NCBI GenBank assembly: GCA_041686235.1
Contig: JAWLED010000021.1
Coordinates: 1 to 36,982, forward strand
DNA: 36,982 bases
Reading direction: 5' to 3'
Origin: JAAAOH01 sp041686235
GTDB lineage: Bacteria > Spirochaetota > Spirochaetia > DSM-27196 > PWMO01
In this document: one piece after another, positions 1-8,098 of the stretch
Layout of the letters: each line of letters begins with the position of its first letter
Position numbering within the stretch: position 1 is the first letter of the stretch
Notes under the pieces: model-generated
Told to the model about the DNA's origin: nothing
Databases searched by the model: none
Seen by the model: the letters and a program-made list of their open reading frames with translations, nothing else
Translations under genes and position numbers: made by a program

Positions 1-50
1 TGACACCTTGAGTCTCGGCCCCCGCGTAATCATTCTACGGCGGAGTGTGT

Positions 51-371
51 ATGGGGCGATTACAACGGGTGGTGGGACGAAATATAAAGGCTACGCGCAA
101 AGGGCTGGGCTTGACCCAGGAAGCACTCGCGCAGCGTATTGGGTTGTCACCCAGCTTCGTCGGCGAGCTCGAGACCGGCTCCAAGTATCCCTCTGCGGTT
201 ACCCTCGAGCGCGTTGCCGAGGCGCTGAGTTTGCGTCCATACCAACTGTTTCTCGAAGAGCACGATTGGGAGCTTCGGGACCGATTAGAGACCGTCACGG
301 AAATGCATCGTGAGTTGAAGAAACGGTTGAACTCGGAGCTCGACGACGTGCTGCGACGCCACCGCGGTTAG
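51..371 (+). CDS. XRE/Cro-type helix-turn-helix transcriptional regulator
   Basis: This 106-residue protein is a DNA-binding regulator of the lambda Cro/XRE type. The helix-turn-helix occupies roughly residues 10-65, with the usual run TQEALAQRIGLSPSFVGELE and then the PSAVTLERVAEAL helix. About 40 charged, helical residues follow and could mediate dimerisation. I chose the ATG at 51 because GGAG lies about five bases upstream; an in-frame GTG at 45 would add two residues. No ligand or enzymatic domain is present, so the signal it answers to is unknown. It sits 45 bases upstream of an ankyrin-repeat gene on the same strand, probably co-transcribed, and may control that pair. The family call is firm and the target is not known. 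Confidence 0.85.
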   Translation: MGRLQRVVGRNIKATRKGLGLTQEALAQRIGLSPSFVGELETGSKYPSAVTLERVAEALSLRPYQLFLEEHDWELRDRLETVTEMHRELKKRLNSELDDVLRRHRG

Positions 372-416
372 ACATTTCTTAAAGGCGGCCTGAAACACCT
401 CCGATCATCAAAAGAA

Positions 417-1325
417 GTGAAAATTGGTCTGTTTGCGCACAGTGGAGAAGATTTGCCGATCGAGGCGTTGCTTCGCGTCTTCTCCGACAATGGAATCGAA
501 GCCTCTGTGTATCGGATTCGGGAGGACTGGAAGACGGTCTCGACCGAAGAGGTCCGAGACAATTTCAGAGAGCTGTCTCATCTTGTGTTATGGGGCCAAA
601 AGCACATGCCTCCCGATACGTGGTGTGCCCTGTTGGTGGGCTACGCGATAGGTACGGACAAGGATCTCTACGTGCTTGCCGCATCCGAGGTAACGTTGAG
701 CTCCTACTTCGACGGGTTCCGGCGGCTGACCGATGTGGACGCACTCGAACAGGAGCTTATCCGGGCAAAGGAAGGATATGAGCGGGCGAGGCAAATCGAG
801 AACGCGCGCGAGAATCTCATTGCCTCCGGATTTGCGCTGAGCGATCGAACCTTCCTCGAAGCGGTGAGAAGTGGAAACGAGAAGGCCGTTCGCGACTTTC
901 TCGTAATGGGATACTCGCCGAATCTGCGAGACGAGTCGGGTCTTCCGGCGCTGTTTCTCGCCGTCCGCAGTGCCAACGCGGCACTGGTGCGTCTGCTCGT
1001 GGACTACGGGGCCGATGTAAACGAGCAGAGCGGAGACCGCGGTACCAGCCCGCTCATGGAGGCCGCCGGTACCGGCCAAGTTGCCGTTACGAGGCATCTC
1101 CTCGAGTCGGGAGCGGACCCGGATATGGTGAGCCATTACGGACAGAGTGCCACGATTCTTGCAGCGAGCGAGGGACACGCGGCAGCGGTCAGGCTCTTGC
1201 TTGAGTGGAACGCGCGTACCGACCTTGTAGATCATCTCGGCATGACCGCGCTCAAATACGCGGATCTGTTCCGCCACGTAGAAACTGCCGCTGCGTTGCG
1301 CTCTCGCGGCGACCCCGATAGCTAA
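417..1325 (+). CDS. Ankyrin-repeat protein with TIR/deoxyribosyltransferase-like N-terminal domain
   Basis: A 302-residue cytoplasmic protein with no signal peptide or membrane segment. Residues about 140-298 form four or five ankyrin repeats, recognisable from blocks such as TFLEAVRSGNEKAVRDFL, ALVRLLVDYGADVNEQ and TRHLLESGADPDM. Residues 1-115 look like a Rossmann-type TIR or nucleoside deoxyribosyltransferase fold: MKIGLFAHSGEDLPIEALL resembles the TIR first strand, and LLVGYAIGTDKDLYVLA resembles the deoxyribosyltransferase ExGYA segment. The position where either family has its catalytic Glu appears to be hydrophobic here, so the domain may bind rather than cleave. A helical linker (about 105-140) joins the halves. 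Translation starts at GTG 417; the ribosome site is weak. The upstream neighbour is an XRE regulator. The ankyrin call is certain and the N-terminal assignment is inference by eye. Confidence 0.82.
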   Translation: MKIGLFAHSGEDLPIEALLRVFSDNGIEASVYRIREDWKTVSTEEVRDNFRELSHLVLWGQKHMPPDTWCALLVGYAIGTDKDLYVLAASEVTLSSYFDGFRRLTDVDALEQELIRAKEGYERARQIENARENLIASGFALSDRTFLEAVRSGNEKAVRDFLVMGYSPNLRDESGLPALFLAVRSANAALVRLLVDYGADVNEQSGDRGTSPLMEAAGTGQVAVTRHLLESGADPDMVSHYGQSATILAASEGHAAAVRLLLEWNARTDLVDHLGMTALKYADLFRHVETAAALRSRGDPDS

Positions 1326-1341
1326 TACGGAGTGGGGCGGC

Positions 1342-1394
1342 CGTCGTGTAGCTAACGCACCGCGGGGCCGGGCGTCGTGTAGCTAACGCACCGC
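1342..1394. repeat. 31-base-period direct repeat at the convergent gene junction
   Basis: A 22-base segment occurs identically at 1342-1363 and 1373-1394. The second copy contains the stop codon and last residues (AVR-stop) of the minus-strand activase gene, so the first copy is a duplication of that gene's 3' tail. A shorter match (TAGCTAA) overlaps the stop codon of the ankyrin gene at 1319-1325. The spacer is GC-rich with no T-run, so it is not a recognisable intrinsic terminator. Confidence 0.85.
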
Positions 1395-4300
1395 CGAGCC
1401 GGCCGCAAACCGCAAATAGGGCACGATCATGTCGTTCTTTGGTGTACCCGTGCCGTCGTAGGTGACTGAAACGACGGGCACTCCGGTTGTCCGACGAATC
1501 TTTTCGCTCATTGCCTCGGTGACCAACGACGGGCAACAGAATGCCGGGCTCGCCTGAACGAACAGAGCGAGATCGGGATGTTCCTCGAGGAGGCGAAAAA
1601 TCTTTAAGACATTGTCGAGCGACTCTCCGGTGTGCTCGAGCCGCAGCCCAAACGCCTCGAGTTTTTCGTCGAGATTCGGGTCGGTCGAGCTGATGCGCGG
1701 GCCAACCCAGCGCTCAAAGCGCTCATAATAACGCTTTTCGAGAAACTCAATGACCGTAAGAAGACTGCGGTACAGGGCCCAGTCGGCATATTTGCCTTGG
1801 CGACGAAGCCGTTTGAAGTGGGCACCGGCAATGATCTTGGCGTAGTCGCTGTACGGCGTCGTCACGACTTCGCCCCCCGCGGATTCGATGGTTCGGATGA
1901 GATCCTGATTGAAGACTTCGTTGTCTCGGACGTACAAATCACCGAAGATAGCGGCCTTGGGACGGCTTCCTTCCGCTCGTGGAATGGCGTCGAAAAGCTC
2001 GAGCGCCTGCTCTATGCGCTCATCCCGGCGGGCCTTTCCCAAAAAGGCATCGTAGAGTAGCGAAACCGATTCGCGTATCGCACGATCGGTAGCGCCGGGG
2101 AGGAGCTCGTAGGGGCGAGTCATACACCCGACCCGTCTCAGAAGGCCGCCAAAGAGAAAGGCAAAGTAGGCCCCCAGCGTTGCCTGTGGAGAGACATCCA
2201 CATAGGAAAAGTCCCCGGCGAATACCGAGAGCTCGCCCGCCCCGTGGCGCTCAAAGGTGCGTTTCAATAGATGCGGGTACATGGCCAGATTACACGGCCA
2301 CTCCGAGTTCGGCATCCACAGTGCCGTTTGCTCGGGGGTGAGCCCTTCGCGCTCCATCGCTTCATATGTCTCTTGCGCGATAATGTTGAGCGGAACGCAC
2401 TGTCCGGTGTTGAGCCGCATGCTGCGGCGGATGCTGCCGTCCGTTTCATCGAGAGGGCGTGCGTCTATTCCATGCCTGCGGAGGTTTGCGGCCAATAGCG
2501 GGGTCGTAATTGGGTCCCAGTTTGGGATGAGCAATGTCCGTCCGTCGATTCTACTCGAAAGGTGGACCGCCGGGGCCTTCGTTTCGCGAGGCGTGTCCCC
2601 GTCGGCGCCGTGTGCCACTCGATGGTGGTTTCGGAACGCTCGAATGCCGGCCTCGATACGTGTCTCATAGCCCACACTCGAGTCGTGTTCGTCTACCTGA
2701 AGAATCAAGTAGGGCTTATCGGCCTGTTCCATGATATGGGTGAAAAAATCAATGACGAAAGAGTCCGGCGAGCATTTGAACGAGGTTACGAGTACCGGAT
2801 AAAGGCCCGCGGTCTCAGCGCAGGTGCGGGCCGTTTCTAAGATGTCCTGCGCGTAGCGCCACGCCGTTTCCTCTATGAGCTCGGGCGCCCTCCCACGCCC
2901 CCTCTTTGGGAGCATGTCGTGGAAAAACGCCTTCACGCCCTGGTCCGCGATGAGTTGGGGAATCCCCTTATTCATCGCCGGGTCGAGGACCGTGTAGGGC
3001 CTTCCGGTGATGACCACGCTGATATCCTCGTGCGGCGCAGGTCGCCCGGTGTGATACTCCGCCACCAGGTTTTTCTGCGCCTCGCGAACGTAATCGCGTG
3101 CCGTTCGATACGCTTTTCGTGTTCGCGCAGCCGTAACGTCTGCAAAGAGCGGCTGAAGTGCCGCGTTGAGCTCTTCGACCGAATCTCCGGGAACGTCCGT
3201 ATGGTTCACACGCAGGCGTTCGCTCGGTCCGATCGGTCCGAGCGATGGGGTGATGAGCGCGTCATCCGCCCCCGCTGCGAGGATGCCGTGTATCACCGGA
3301 GCAGCGAACTGGGTGTAGTAGCAGTATCCGTGTTGTGAGGAAAGGCCAACGTAGTGCGGGAGAAATACGTAGTCCGCGCGTTCGAGCAGCCGTGCCACCT
3401 GGCCATGCAGGTTCCCCATCGGCGCGCAGAACTCAGCTTGCTGGACTTCCTTCCCGAGCGCGAGCAGGTCACCGGACGGCTCTTCCTCGACGGTCGGTAT
3501 GCCGAGCTCCGAGAAAAACGCCCGCCAAAAGGGAAGGTCCACCGTGAGATGAAGGGCGTGAGGGAGTCCGACCCGCGGTCTTGCGGCGTGTGCGTTATCC
3601 GCATCCTCGATGTAGCTGTCTCCCCGGCGCCGCCGGGACGTCGCGTTCTCAGCGGAGTGGGCCGGCAGGCGCTCTTTTGCTGCTTTGTCGAATAGGTGCC
3701 GCCTTCGCCTCTCGAGGTCGTAGCCCTGTTGCGTGGGGGCAACGTAGCGGTGAGTATTGTAATCTCTGCCGCACAGGAACCCGAACGCAACCGTTTCTCC
3801 GGCAACTTCGGCAACGCGAAGACGGCAATGATTCGAACAAAACGAGCAGCGCTCGGTCCGCACGGGAATATCCATATCGTAGACGTCGAGCCCGCGAAAG
3901 CAGCTCTCGCCGTGGTGTTCCTCGGACAAAACCAGCGCCGCACCTACGGCGCCGGTAACGTGACAGAACCTGGAAACAAAGATCGGCCGTCCGAGATGTT
4001 GTTCGAACGATGCCACGAGTGCATGGTTCTTCGCGGTGGCGCCTTGAAACGAGATGCGCGAGCCGATTCTGCCCCCCGAGGCCACCTTCCGCAAATAATT
4101 CTCCCGAACCGAATGGAGTGCCGCTGCGAGAATCTCGGAGGTGCCGTATTCCTTGTTCAAATAGTGATTGATGTCTCGCTCCATGAACACCGTGCACCGG
4201 TCGCTTGCCAGCGGCGAGCGGGCGCCGTCGGCCTTCTCTGCGTACTGAGAAAGGGGGACATCGAGCTTTGCCGCTTGTTCCTCGAGAAAGCTGCCGGTGC

Positions 4301-5666
4301 CGGCCGCGCACACCGAGTTCATTTGGGAGAAGGTGACCCTGCCGTGCCGCAAGGTTGTGAACTTGGCGTCTTGGCCGCCGATTTCAATAATCGTATCCAC
4401 CTCGGGATCGAGCTCGTAGGCCGCACGCGCGTGCGCGGTAATCTCGTCGAGCACGAGGTCTGCGCCGACTACACGGCCGACGAACTTCCGACCCGAACCG
4501 GTTGTAGCGCAGCCGAGAATGGAGAATCGGATTCCGTGCCGCCGCTCGAGCTCTCGGATTGTGCGAAAGACGGCTTGGGTCGCTTCAATGGGACGGCCTG
4601 CGGTGCGGGTGTAGAACGCAGCAATGACCTCACCGTGGGGCCGCATGAGGACGCCCTTCGTGCTGGTGGAGCCGATGTCGAGGCCCAGGTAGCAGCTCGC
4701 CTCTCCTGAAATATCCTGGTAGAGGTCCGTTTCGACCGGATTTCCCTCTCGTTCCGGCGGGGTGTTTTCGAATCGGTGGTGACCGTCGAATTGTTGGCGG
4801 TGCGAGCCGATCTCGATTGGGGAAAAGTGATAGGTCCGCCGGGTTTGCTCCTCGGAGATGAGCGAGCGCAGATCGATCGGTGCGTTTGCCTCCGATTCAC
4901 GGACTTCCGCCGAGCGCGCGAGGTGCTCCCGACATGCTCCGATCGCCCCGTAACAGTAGCCGTATTCGCCGACGTCGACATGCAGGCCAAGTAACTCGCC
5001 TACGTAGTCGACGACCCGGCGGTTGAGTGAAACGCCTCCGGCGAAAACGACCGGCTCGAGAATCTCTTCTCCACCGGTGAGCGTATCCACGAGATTTCTC
5101 GCAAGCCCGTAACAGAGTCCGTCGCAGATTTCCTCGAGCGTGTACCCCTCTTGTTGCGCATGGATGAGGTCGGTTTTGGCAAATACCGAACAGCGCGAGG
5201 CAATGGTGGGGCGAGGCCCGGTGTTTTGCCGCGCATATTCGCTGAGCTCGCCGCTGTCTGAGAGACCGAGCCTGCGCGCCTGCTGATCGAGGAAACTCCC
5301 CGTTCCCGCCGCACACGAGGTGTTGCCGCGCACACTGCGGTAGTTGCCGTCCGGGTCGAAGCGGGCGAGAAAGAACCGCTCACCCCCAACGTTGAGCACC
5401 GCTCCCGCGTCCGGTCGGAAGAGCCGCGCTGCACGAATGGTGCATACCGTGTCGTTGTAACGATGCGCCCCGGTCAAGAACGCCGGGGTAGATGCGGTGC
5501 AGGTTACCTCCTCGACTTGGCCGGCGGGCAGCTCTCCGAGAACGGCCGAGAGAACCGGGCGCGGCTTTCCGTAATGCGGCTCATACCGTGTATGCAGCAC
5601 CGAACCACGCCGTTCGACCAACGCAACCGAAACCATGACGGAGCCTACGTCGATGCCGAGTATCAT
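1383..5666 (-). CDS. Large 2-hydroxyacyl-CoA dehydratase activase-like protein (BadF/BadG ATPase x2, DUF2229, dehydratase-like C-terminus)
   Basis: A 1,427-residue protein of the BadF/BadG/BcrA/BcrD activase group. In this group an ATPase with a bridging [4Fe-4S] cluster drives low-potential electron transfer to a radical dehydratase. Two ASKHA-type ATPase domains are visible, starting MILGIDVGS (residue 1) and YLGLDIGSTSTKG (about 325). Each has the cluster segment CAAGTGSFL (about 117 and 451) and a second Cys (RCSVFAKTD; RCTVFMERD). Further on come a CSFCSNHC cysteine cluster (about 605), a DUF2229-like region (about 690-930) and a dehydratase D-subunit-like region ending in QASPAFCCPS (about 1380). 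Start is the ATG at 5666 with AAAGGGG upstream. Single polypeptides near 1,400 residues with this order are known in anaerobes; the substrate is not defined. It is monocistronic here and convergent with the ankyrin gene. The family is certain, the reaction is not. Confidence 0.9.
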   Translation of the reverse strand: MILGIDVGSVMVSVALVERRGSVLHTRYEPHYGKPRPVLSAVLGELPAGQVEEVTCTASTPAFLTGAHRYNDTVCTIRAARLFRPDAGAVLNVGGERFFLARFDPDGNYRSVRGNTSCAAGTGSFLDQQARRLGLSDSGELSEYARQNTGPRPTIASRCSVFAKTDLIHAQQEGYTLEEICDGLCYGLARNLVDTLTGGEEILEPVVFAGGVSLNRRVVDYVGELLGLHVDVGEYGYCYGAIGACREHLARSAEVRESEANAPIDLRSLISEEQTRRTYHFSPIEIGSHRQQFDGHHRFENTPPEREGNPVETDLYQDISGEASCYLGLDIGSTSTKGVLMRPHGEVIAAFYTRTAGRPIEATQAVFRTIRELERRHGIRFSILGCATTGSGRKFVGRVVGADLVLDEITAHARAAYELDPEVDTIIEIGGQDAKFTTLRHGRVTFSQMNSVCAAGTGSFLEEQAAKLDVPLSQYAEKADGARSPLASDRCTVFMERDINHYLNKEYGTSEILAAALHSVRENYLRKVASGGRIGSRISFQGATAKNHALVASFEQHLGRPIFVSRFCHVTGAVGAALVLSEEHHGESCFRGLDVYDMDIPVRTERCSFCSNHCRLRVAEVAGETVAFGFLCGRDYNTHRYVAPTQQGYDLERRRRHLFDKAAKERLPAHSAENATSRRRRGDSYIEDADNAHAARPRVGLPHALHLTVDLPFWRAFFSELGIPTVEEEPSGDLLALGKEVQQAEFCAPMGNLHGQVARLLERADYVFLPHYVGLSSQHGYCYYTQFAAPVIHGILAAGADDALITPSLGPIGPSERLRVNHTDVPGDSVEELNAALQPLFADVTAARTRKAYRTARDYVREAQKNLVAEYHTGRPAPHEDISVVITGRPYTVLDPAMNKGIPQLIADQGVKAFFHDMLPKRGRGRAPELIEETAWRYAQDILETARTCAETAGLYPVLVTSFKCSPDSFVIDFFTHIMEQADKPYLILQVDEHDSSVGYETRIEAGIRAFRNHHRVAHGADGDTPRETKAPAVHLSSRIDGRTLLIPNWDPITTPLLAANLRRHGIDARPLDETDGSIRRSMRLNTGQCVPLNIIAQETYEAMEREGLTPEQTALWMPNSEWPCNLAMYPHLLKRTFERHGAGELSVFAGDFSYVDVSPQATLGAYFAFLFGGLLRRVGCMTRPYELLPGATDRAIRESVSLLYDAFLGKARRDERIEQALELFDAIPRAEGSRPKAAIFGDLYVRDNEVFNQDLIRTIESAGGEVVTTPYSDYAKIIAGAHFKRLRRQGKYADWALYRSLLTVIEFLEKRYYERFERWVGPRISSTDPNLDEKLEAFGLRLEHTGESLDNVLKIFRLLEEHPDLALFVQASPAFCCPSLVTEAMSEKIRRTTGVPVVSVTYDGTGTPKNDMIVPYLRFAAGSAVR

Positions 5667-5686
5667 ATGATTTCCCCTTTACAGCT

Positions 5687-5716
5687 AGTATAGGAGGCTC
5701 TCCGGGAGCTATGCAA
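5687..5716 (-). promoter_or_regulatory. Candidate sigma-70 promoter for the activase-like gene
   Basis: On the minus strand a TATACT box (5692-5687) lies 18 bases downstream of TTGCAT (5716-5711). Transcription would begin near 5680, leaving a leader of about 14 bases that still includes the AAAGGGG ribosome site. The -35 match is only moderate. Confidence 0.4.
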
Positions 5717-5742
5717 TGACCCTTTGCCCGCCCGGGCCGAGG

Positions 5743-5771
5743 TTGACACCCCGAGGGGCGGGCAGTATCGT
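5743..5771 (+). promoter_or_regulatory. Candidate sigma-70 promoter for the two-helix membrane protein
   Basis: A perfect TTGACA (5743-5748), a 17-base spacer and TATCGT (5766-5771). The predicted transcription start is near 5778, only about two bases before the ATG at 5780, so the transcript would be essentially leaderless. The spacer contains the GC-rich run CCCCGAGGGGCGGG. Confidence 0.5.
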
Positions 5772-5779
5772 TAAGGCTA

Positions 5780-6565
5780 ATGAGCGAGCAAAAACCGCTC
5801 CATATTTTTCATGTTGCCCGAAAGGACGGCACGTCACTGTTTTTGCACCCGTTTCTGGATGAACAGCGGGTCATGGAACGTCTCGAGTCCTTTCCCCTCG
5901 AAGGTCTCTACGGCTCGGAGCCGAGAGTCGAGGCGCTCACTCAATTTCGAAACCAGCTTTATCGGCTCATAGAAGACAAAGTACGGGAGTGGATGGCTGA
6001 GTCCCGGTTTATCCCCCGTTTTTTGATTGCGGCCGGTGTGTTCCTGGTTGCCTTTGTCGTACTGTCGGTCGCGGTACGCGACCCCCTTCCGGTGATCGAC
6101 GAGATCGCGCTCTCGCTCGGCGCGGCCTTTGCAGCCTTCCTAATGAGACGCCGACGTGACATGCGTTCGGACGAGGCGTCGACAAAACGCATGAAGCTTC
6201 GCAGTAAAGTGGACGGGATCGTATTCAGCGAATCCGAGTTCGTGAAACGCCTCGAAGGACTTCTCCAAGAAGAGGAGAACTCCACGCCGGATACCGCATT
6301 GGACCGATTGTTGAGCAGTGGTGAGGAAGAGGCGCTCGCCGGGTATGAAGAGGAAGCGGCCGAATGCCTGTCTTACCTCAGGGCAAAGTTCGGGTCGAAA
6401 GACTACAAGAAAAAGGCAAAACGAATTCTCTCCAAAGACGGGCAAGGACTGAGCACTCGGGACAGAGAAAGCTTTAGACGCTGGGCATCGAATAAGAATA
6501 TCGATCTGCCGCTCTTTGCCCTCTATCTGCGGCTACGGCGACGCCGCACCAAGTCCGCAAAATAG
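5780..6565 (+). CDS. Uncharacterised two-helix inner membrane protein
   Basis: A 261-residue protein that I do not recognise. Residues 1-75 are soluble and probably cytoplasmic. Two close hydrophobic helices follow at about 80-98 (IPRFLIAAGVFLVAFVVLSV) and 106-122 (ALSLGAAFAAFLM), then a strongly charged domain of about 140 residues rich in Lys, Arg and Glu and ending in RLRRRRTKSAK. A hairpin of two helices with both ends in the cytoplasm is the simplest topology. No enzymatic motif is visible. A good promoter (5743-5771) lies immediately upstream, and the nearest ribosome-site-like bases (TAAGG) would fall before the predicted transcript start. It faces a UPF0164 outer membrane gene across a 39-base spacer. 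The gene is surely real because it fills the space between two promoters and has spirochaete-like composition; its function is unknown. Confidence 0.75.
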   Translation: MSEQKPLHIFHVARKDGTSLFLHPFLDEQRVMERLESFPLEGLYGSEPRVEALTQFRNQLYRLIEDKVREWMAESRFIPRFLIAAGVFLVAFVVLSVAVRDPLPVIDEIALSLGAAFAAFLMRRRRDMRSDEASTKRMKLRSKVDGIVFSESEFVKRLEGLLQEEENSTPDTALDRLLSSGEEEALAGYEEEAAECLSYLRAKFGSKDYKKKAKRILSKDGQGLSTRDRESFRRWASNKNIDLPLFALYLRLRRRRTKSAK

Positions 6566-6604
6566 ACGCCCGTCGGCGTGTTGCCCGGCCTCACTTGATC
6601 CATC

Positions 6605-7942
6605 CTAATCCGCCGCACCATCGGTAGCGGCGCCGCCCTCATCCTCGCCGTCGGTATCGGTCTCGCCGGTATTGCCGAGGTCATCGAGCGTGTCCTCGTC
6701 AAAATACTCCTCTTCCTGGCCGAGGCGAATGGACTCCATCTGTCGCTGCAAATCAAGCATCTTTTCCGCGTTCTCGAGCGTCTTTGCTGCAGGAGTAAAT
6801 GTGGGGTCGATTTCGAGGGCTTGGTTGCCGAGCTCGACGGCGCGTTCTAAGTTACCGTCGGCATACGCCTCGAGGGCGTCGACGTAGAACTCTTCCACTT
6901 TTGCCTTACGCTCGCCTCGCCCGCGGTCGCCGAGATTGAAAGAGGCTTGCACGCTAAATCGATCCACTCTGTCGACCTGGGTGGTGAGGTCCAGGGTATA
7001 GTTCAACTGGAGGGTAACTGCGGGAAAATCGACCGTGCTACCGAGGGCAAAGCGCGGATTTCCTCCGCGCAGTTGAAATCCGGTTTGAGCGGCAAGGAAC
7101 TCCGTAACACGCACCGATGCCCCCCCGGCATACGAGGGAGCTTCCGCCGGCAGATCACTTCCCAGCACGAACGGATATGTGTAGTCGAACGCCAACGTGA
7201 CGGGCTTGATCGGTTTGTAGGCCGCGCCTCCCGTTGCATGGGACGGGAGAGGATCGTCGAGGACCGGCGGGCCCACGTTGCGGGCAGCGGCACCAATGGA
7301 GAAGTTCTTCTCCTGGGAACGGTAGAACTTTCCGAGGTTGAAGCGAGTCAACATTCCCACGTCTGCCATAATGCCGGCCGCTGATTGGCCCGGAGCGATC
7401 ACTTCCGGAATTCGGCGGTACCCGCTCTTGAGGTTTGCTCCGATTGCGATACCGTGGAAATCGAAACTATGGAGCATATTATAGGACACGTTGAGCCCGG
7501 CGATCGTCTCGCTGTAGCGAATTGTGTTTTCTTGGACCCCGTATCGATCGTATTCTGTAAAGGGAACGTGAAGGAACTTCATTGCCGTGCCGAGGCCAAG
7601 ATGCTCGAATCTGGTAGTGTAGACGACGCTTTCCATGTTGGCGTCGGCTATCAAGTTTCTGTGGGATACGGCAAGCTCAGTATTGTCGAGCCGCGAGCTC
7701 GCGGCAGGATTTGCTTCGAGAAAGCTGTAATCTCGGGCCACGGCGGTATAGGCGGAGCTCATCCCTTCCATCTCGCCACCGAGTGGGATGCTCAAGGTGG
7801 GGAACGCCGTCAGCCCGGTGTTCTGCCCACCCTCGAGGTCCGTGGCTTCGGTGAAATCATACATGAAGTCCGGCCATCCGATTGCGGATGCATCGAAGGT
7901 GAAGAAGATAGCAATTACTACGAACGAGGCGAGTCCTTTCAT
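6605..7942 (-). CDS. UPF0164/PorV-FadL-like outer membrane beta-barrel with C-terminal TPR
   Basis: A 445-residue exported protein. A signal peptide (MKGLASFVVIAIFFTFDASA) precedes a region of alternating amphipathic strands (about residues 45-345) typical of UPF0164, the PorV/FadL-like barrels expanded in treponemes. The early PLGGEMEGMSSAYTAVARD and EANPAASSRL segments match the PorV-type N-terminus, where a conserved Asn-Pro-Ala follows. A tetratricopeptide-like unit (about 347-395, AYADGNLERAVELGNQALEI) and an acidic tail follow, probably periplasmic. In this family the barrel is thought to move hydrophobic or other small substrates; that is by homology, not seen here. A sigma-70-like promoter lies just upstream (7954-7982) and would give a leader of about five bases. 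Its divergent neighbour is the large periplasmic TPR gene, so the two could share an envelope role. Confidence 0.8.
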   Translation of the reverse strand: MKGLASFVVIAIFFTFDASAIGWPDFMYDFTEATDLEGGQNTGLTAFPTLSIPLGGEMEGMSSAYTAVARDYSFLEANPAASSRLDNTELAVSHRNLIADANMESVVYTTRFEHLGLGTAMKFLHVPFTEYDRYGVQENTIRYSETIAGLNVSYNMLHSFDFHGIAIGANLKSGYRRIPEVIAPGQSAAGIMADVGMLTRFNLGKFYRSQEKNFSIGAAARNVGPPVLDDPLPSHATGGAAYKPIKPVTLAFDYTYPFVLGSDLPAEAPSYAGGASVRVTEFLAAQTGFQLRGGNPRFALGSTVDFPAVTLQLNYTLDLTTQVDRVDRFSVQASFNLGDRGRGERKAKVEEFYVDALEAYADGNLERAVELGNQALEIDPTFTPAAKTLENAEKMLDLQRQMESIRLGQEEEYFDEDTLDDLGNTGETDTDGEDEGGAATDGAAD

Positions 7943-7953
7943 TGTTATGCTAT

Positions 7954-7982
7954 ATAATAACGCGATGATCCCTTTGTTTCAA
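7954..7982 (-). promoter_or_regulatory. Candidate sigma-70 promoter for the UPF0164 gene
   Basis: On the minus strand TTGAAA (7982-7977), a 17-base spacer and TATTAT (7959-7954). The predicted transcript start is near 7947, about five bases before the ATG whose first base is 7942. No ribosome-binding site fits between them. Confidence 0.5.
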
Positions 7983-8030
7983 TCTGACGATCGGGTCGGC
8001 GAGCCGGGACAAAACCATACATTTGAATTG

Positions 8031-8082
8031 TCGACACCATTAGGGAGAGTGAGTAGGGTGTCGATACCTCAATTAGGGTATC
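8031..8082 (+). promoter_or_regulatory. Two overlapping inverted repeats upstream of the large TPR gene
   Basis: TCGACACC (8031-8038) pairs exactly with GGTGTCGA (8057-8064), and GATACC (8063-8068) pairs with GGTATC (8077-8082). The stems share bases 8063-8064, so they would compete for the shared bases. ATTAGGG occurs in both loops. The second stem ends two bases before the GAGGGGG ribosome site. This could be a leader control structure or an operator; neither is proven. Confidence 0.45.
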
Positions 8083-8098
8083 TCGAGGGGGAATTTTA

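Noticed and set aside
588..1277. A 229-codon minus-strand frame opposite the ankyrin gene
   Set aside because: The plus strand encodes unmistakable ankyrin repeats; the opposite frame has no motif or start signal.
6566..6604. Terminator between the two-helix protein and the UPF0164 gene
   Set aside because: Only a five-base stem (ACGCC/GGCGT) is visible and no T-run follows on either strand.
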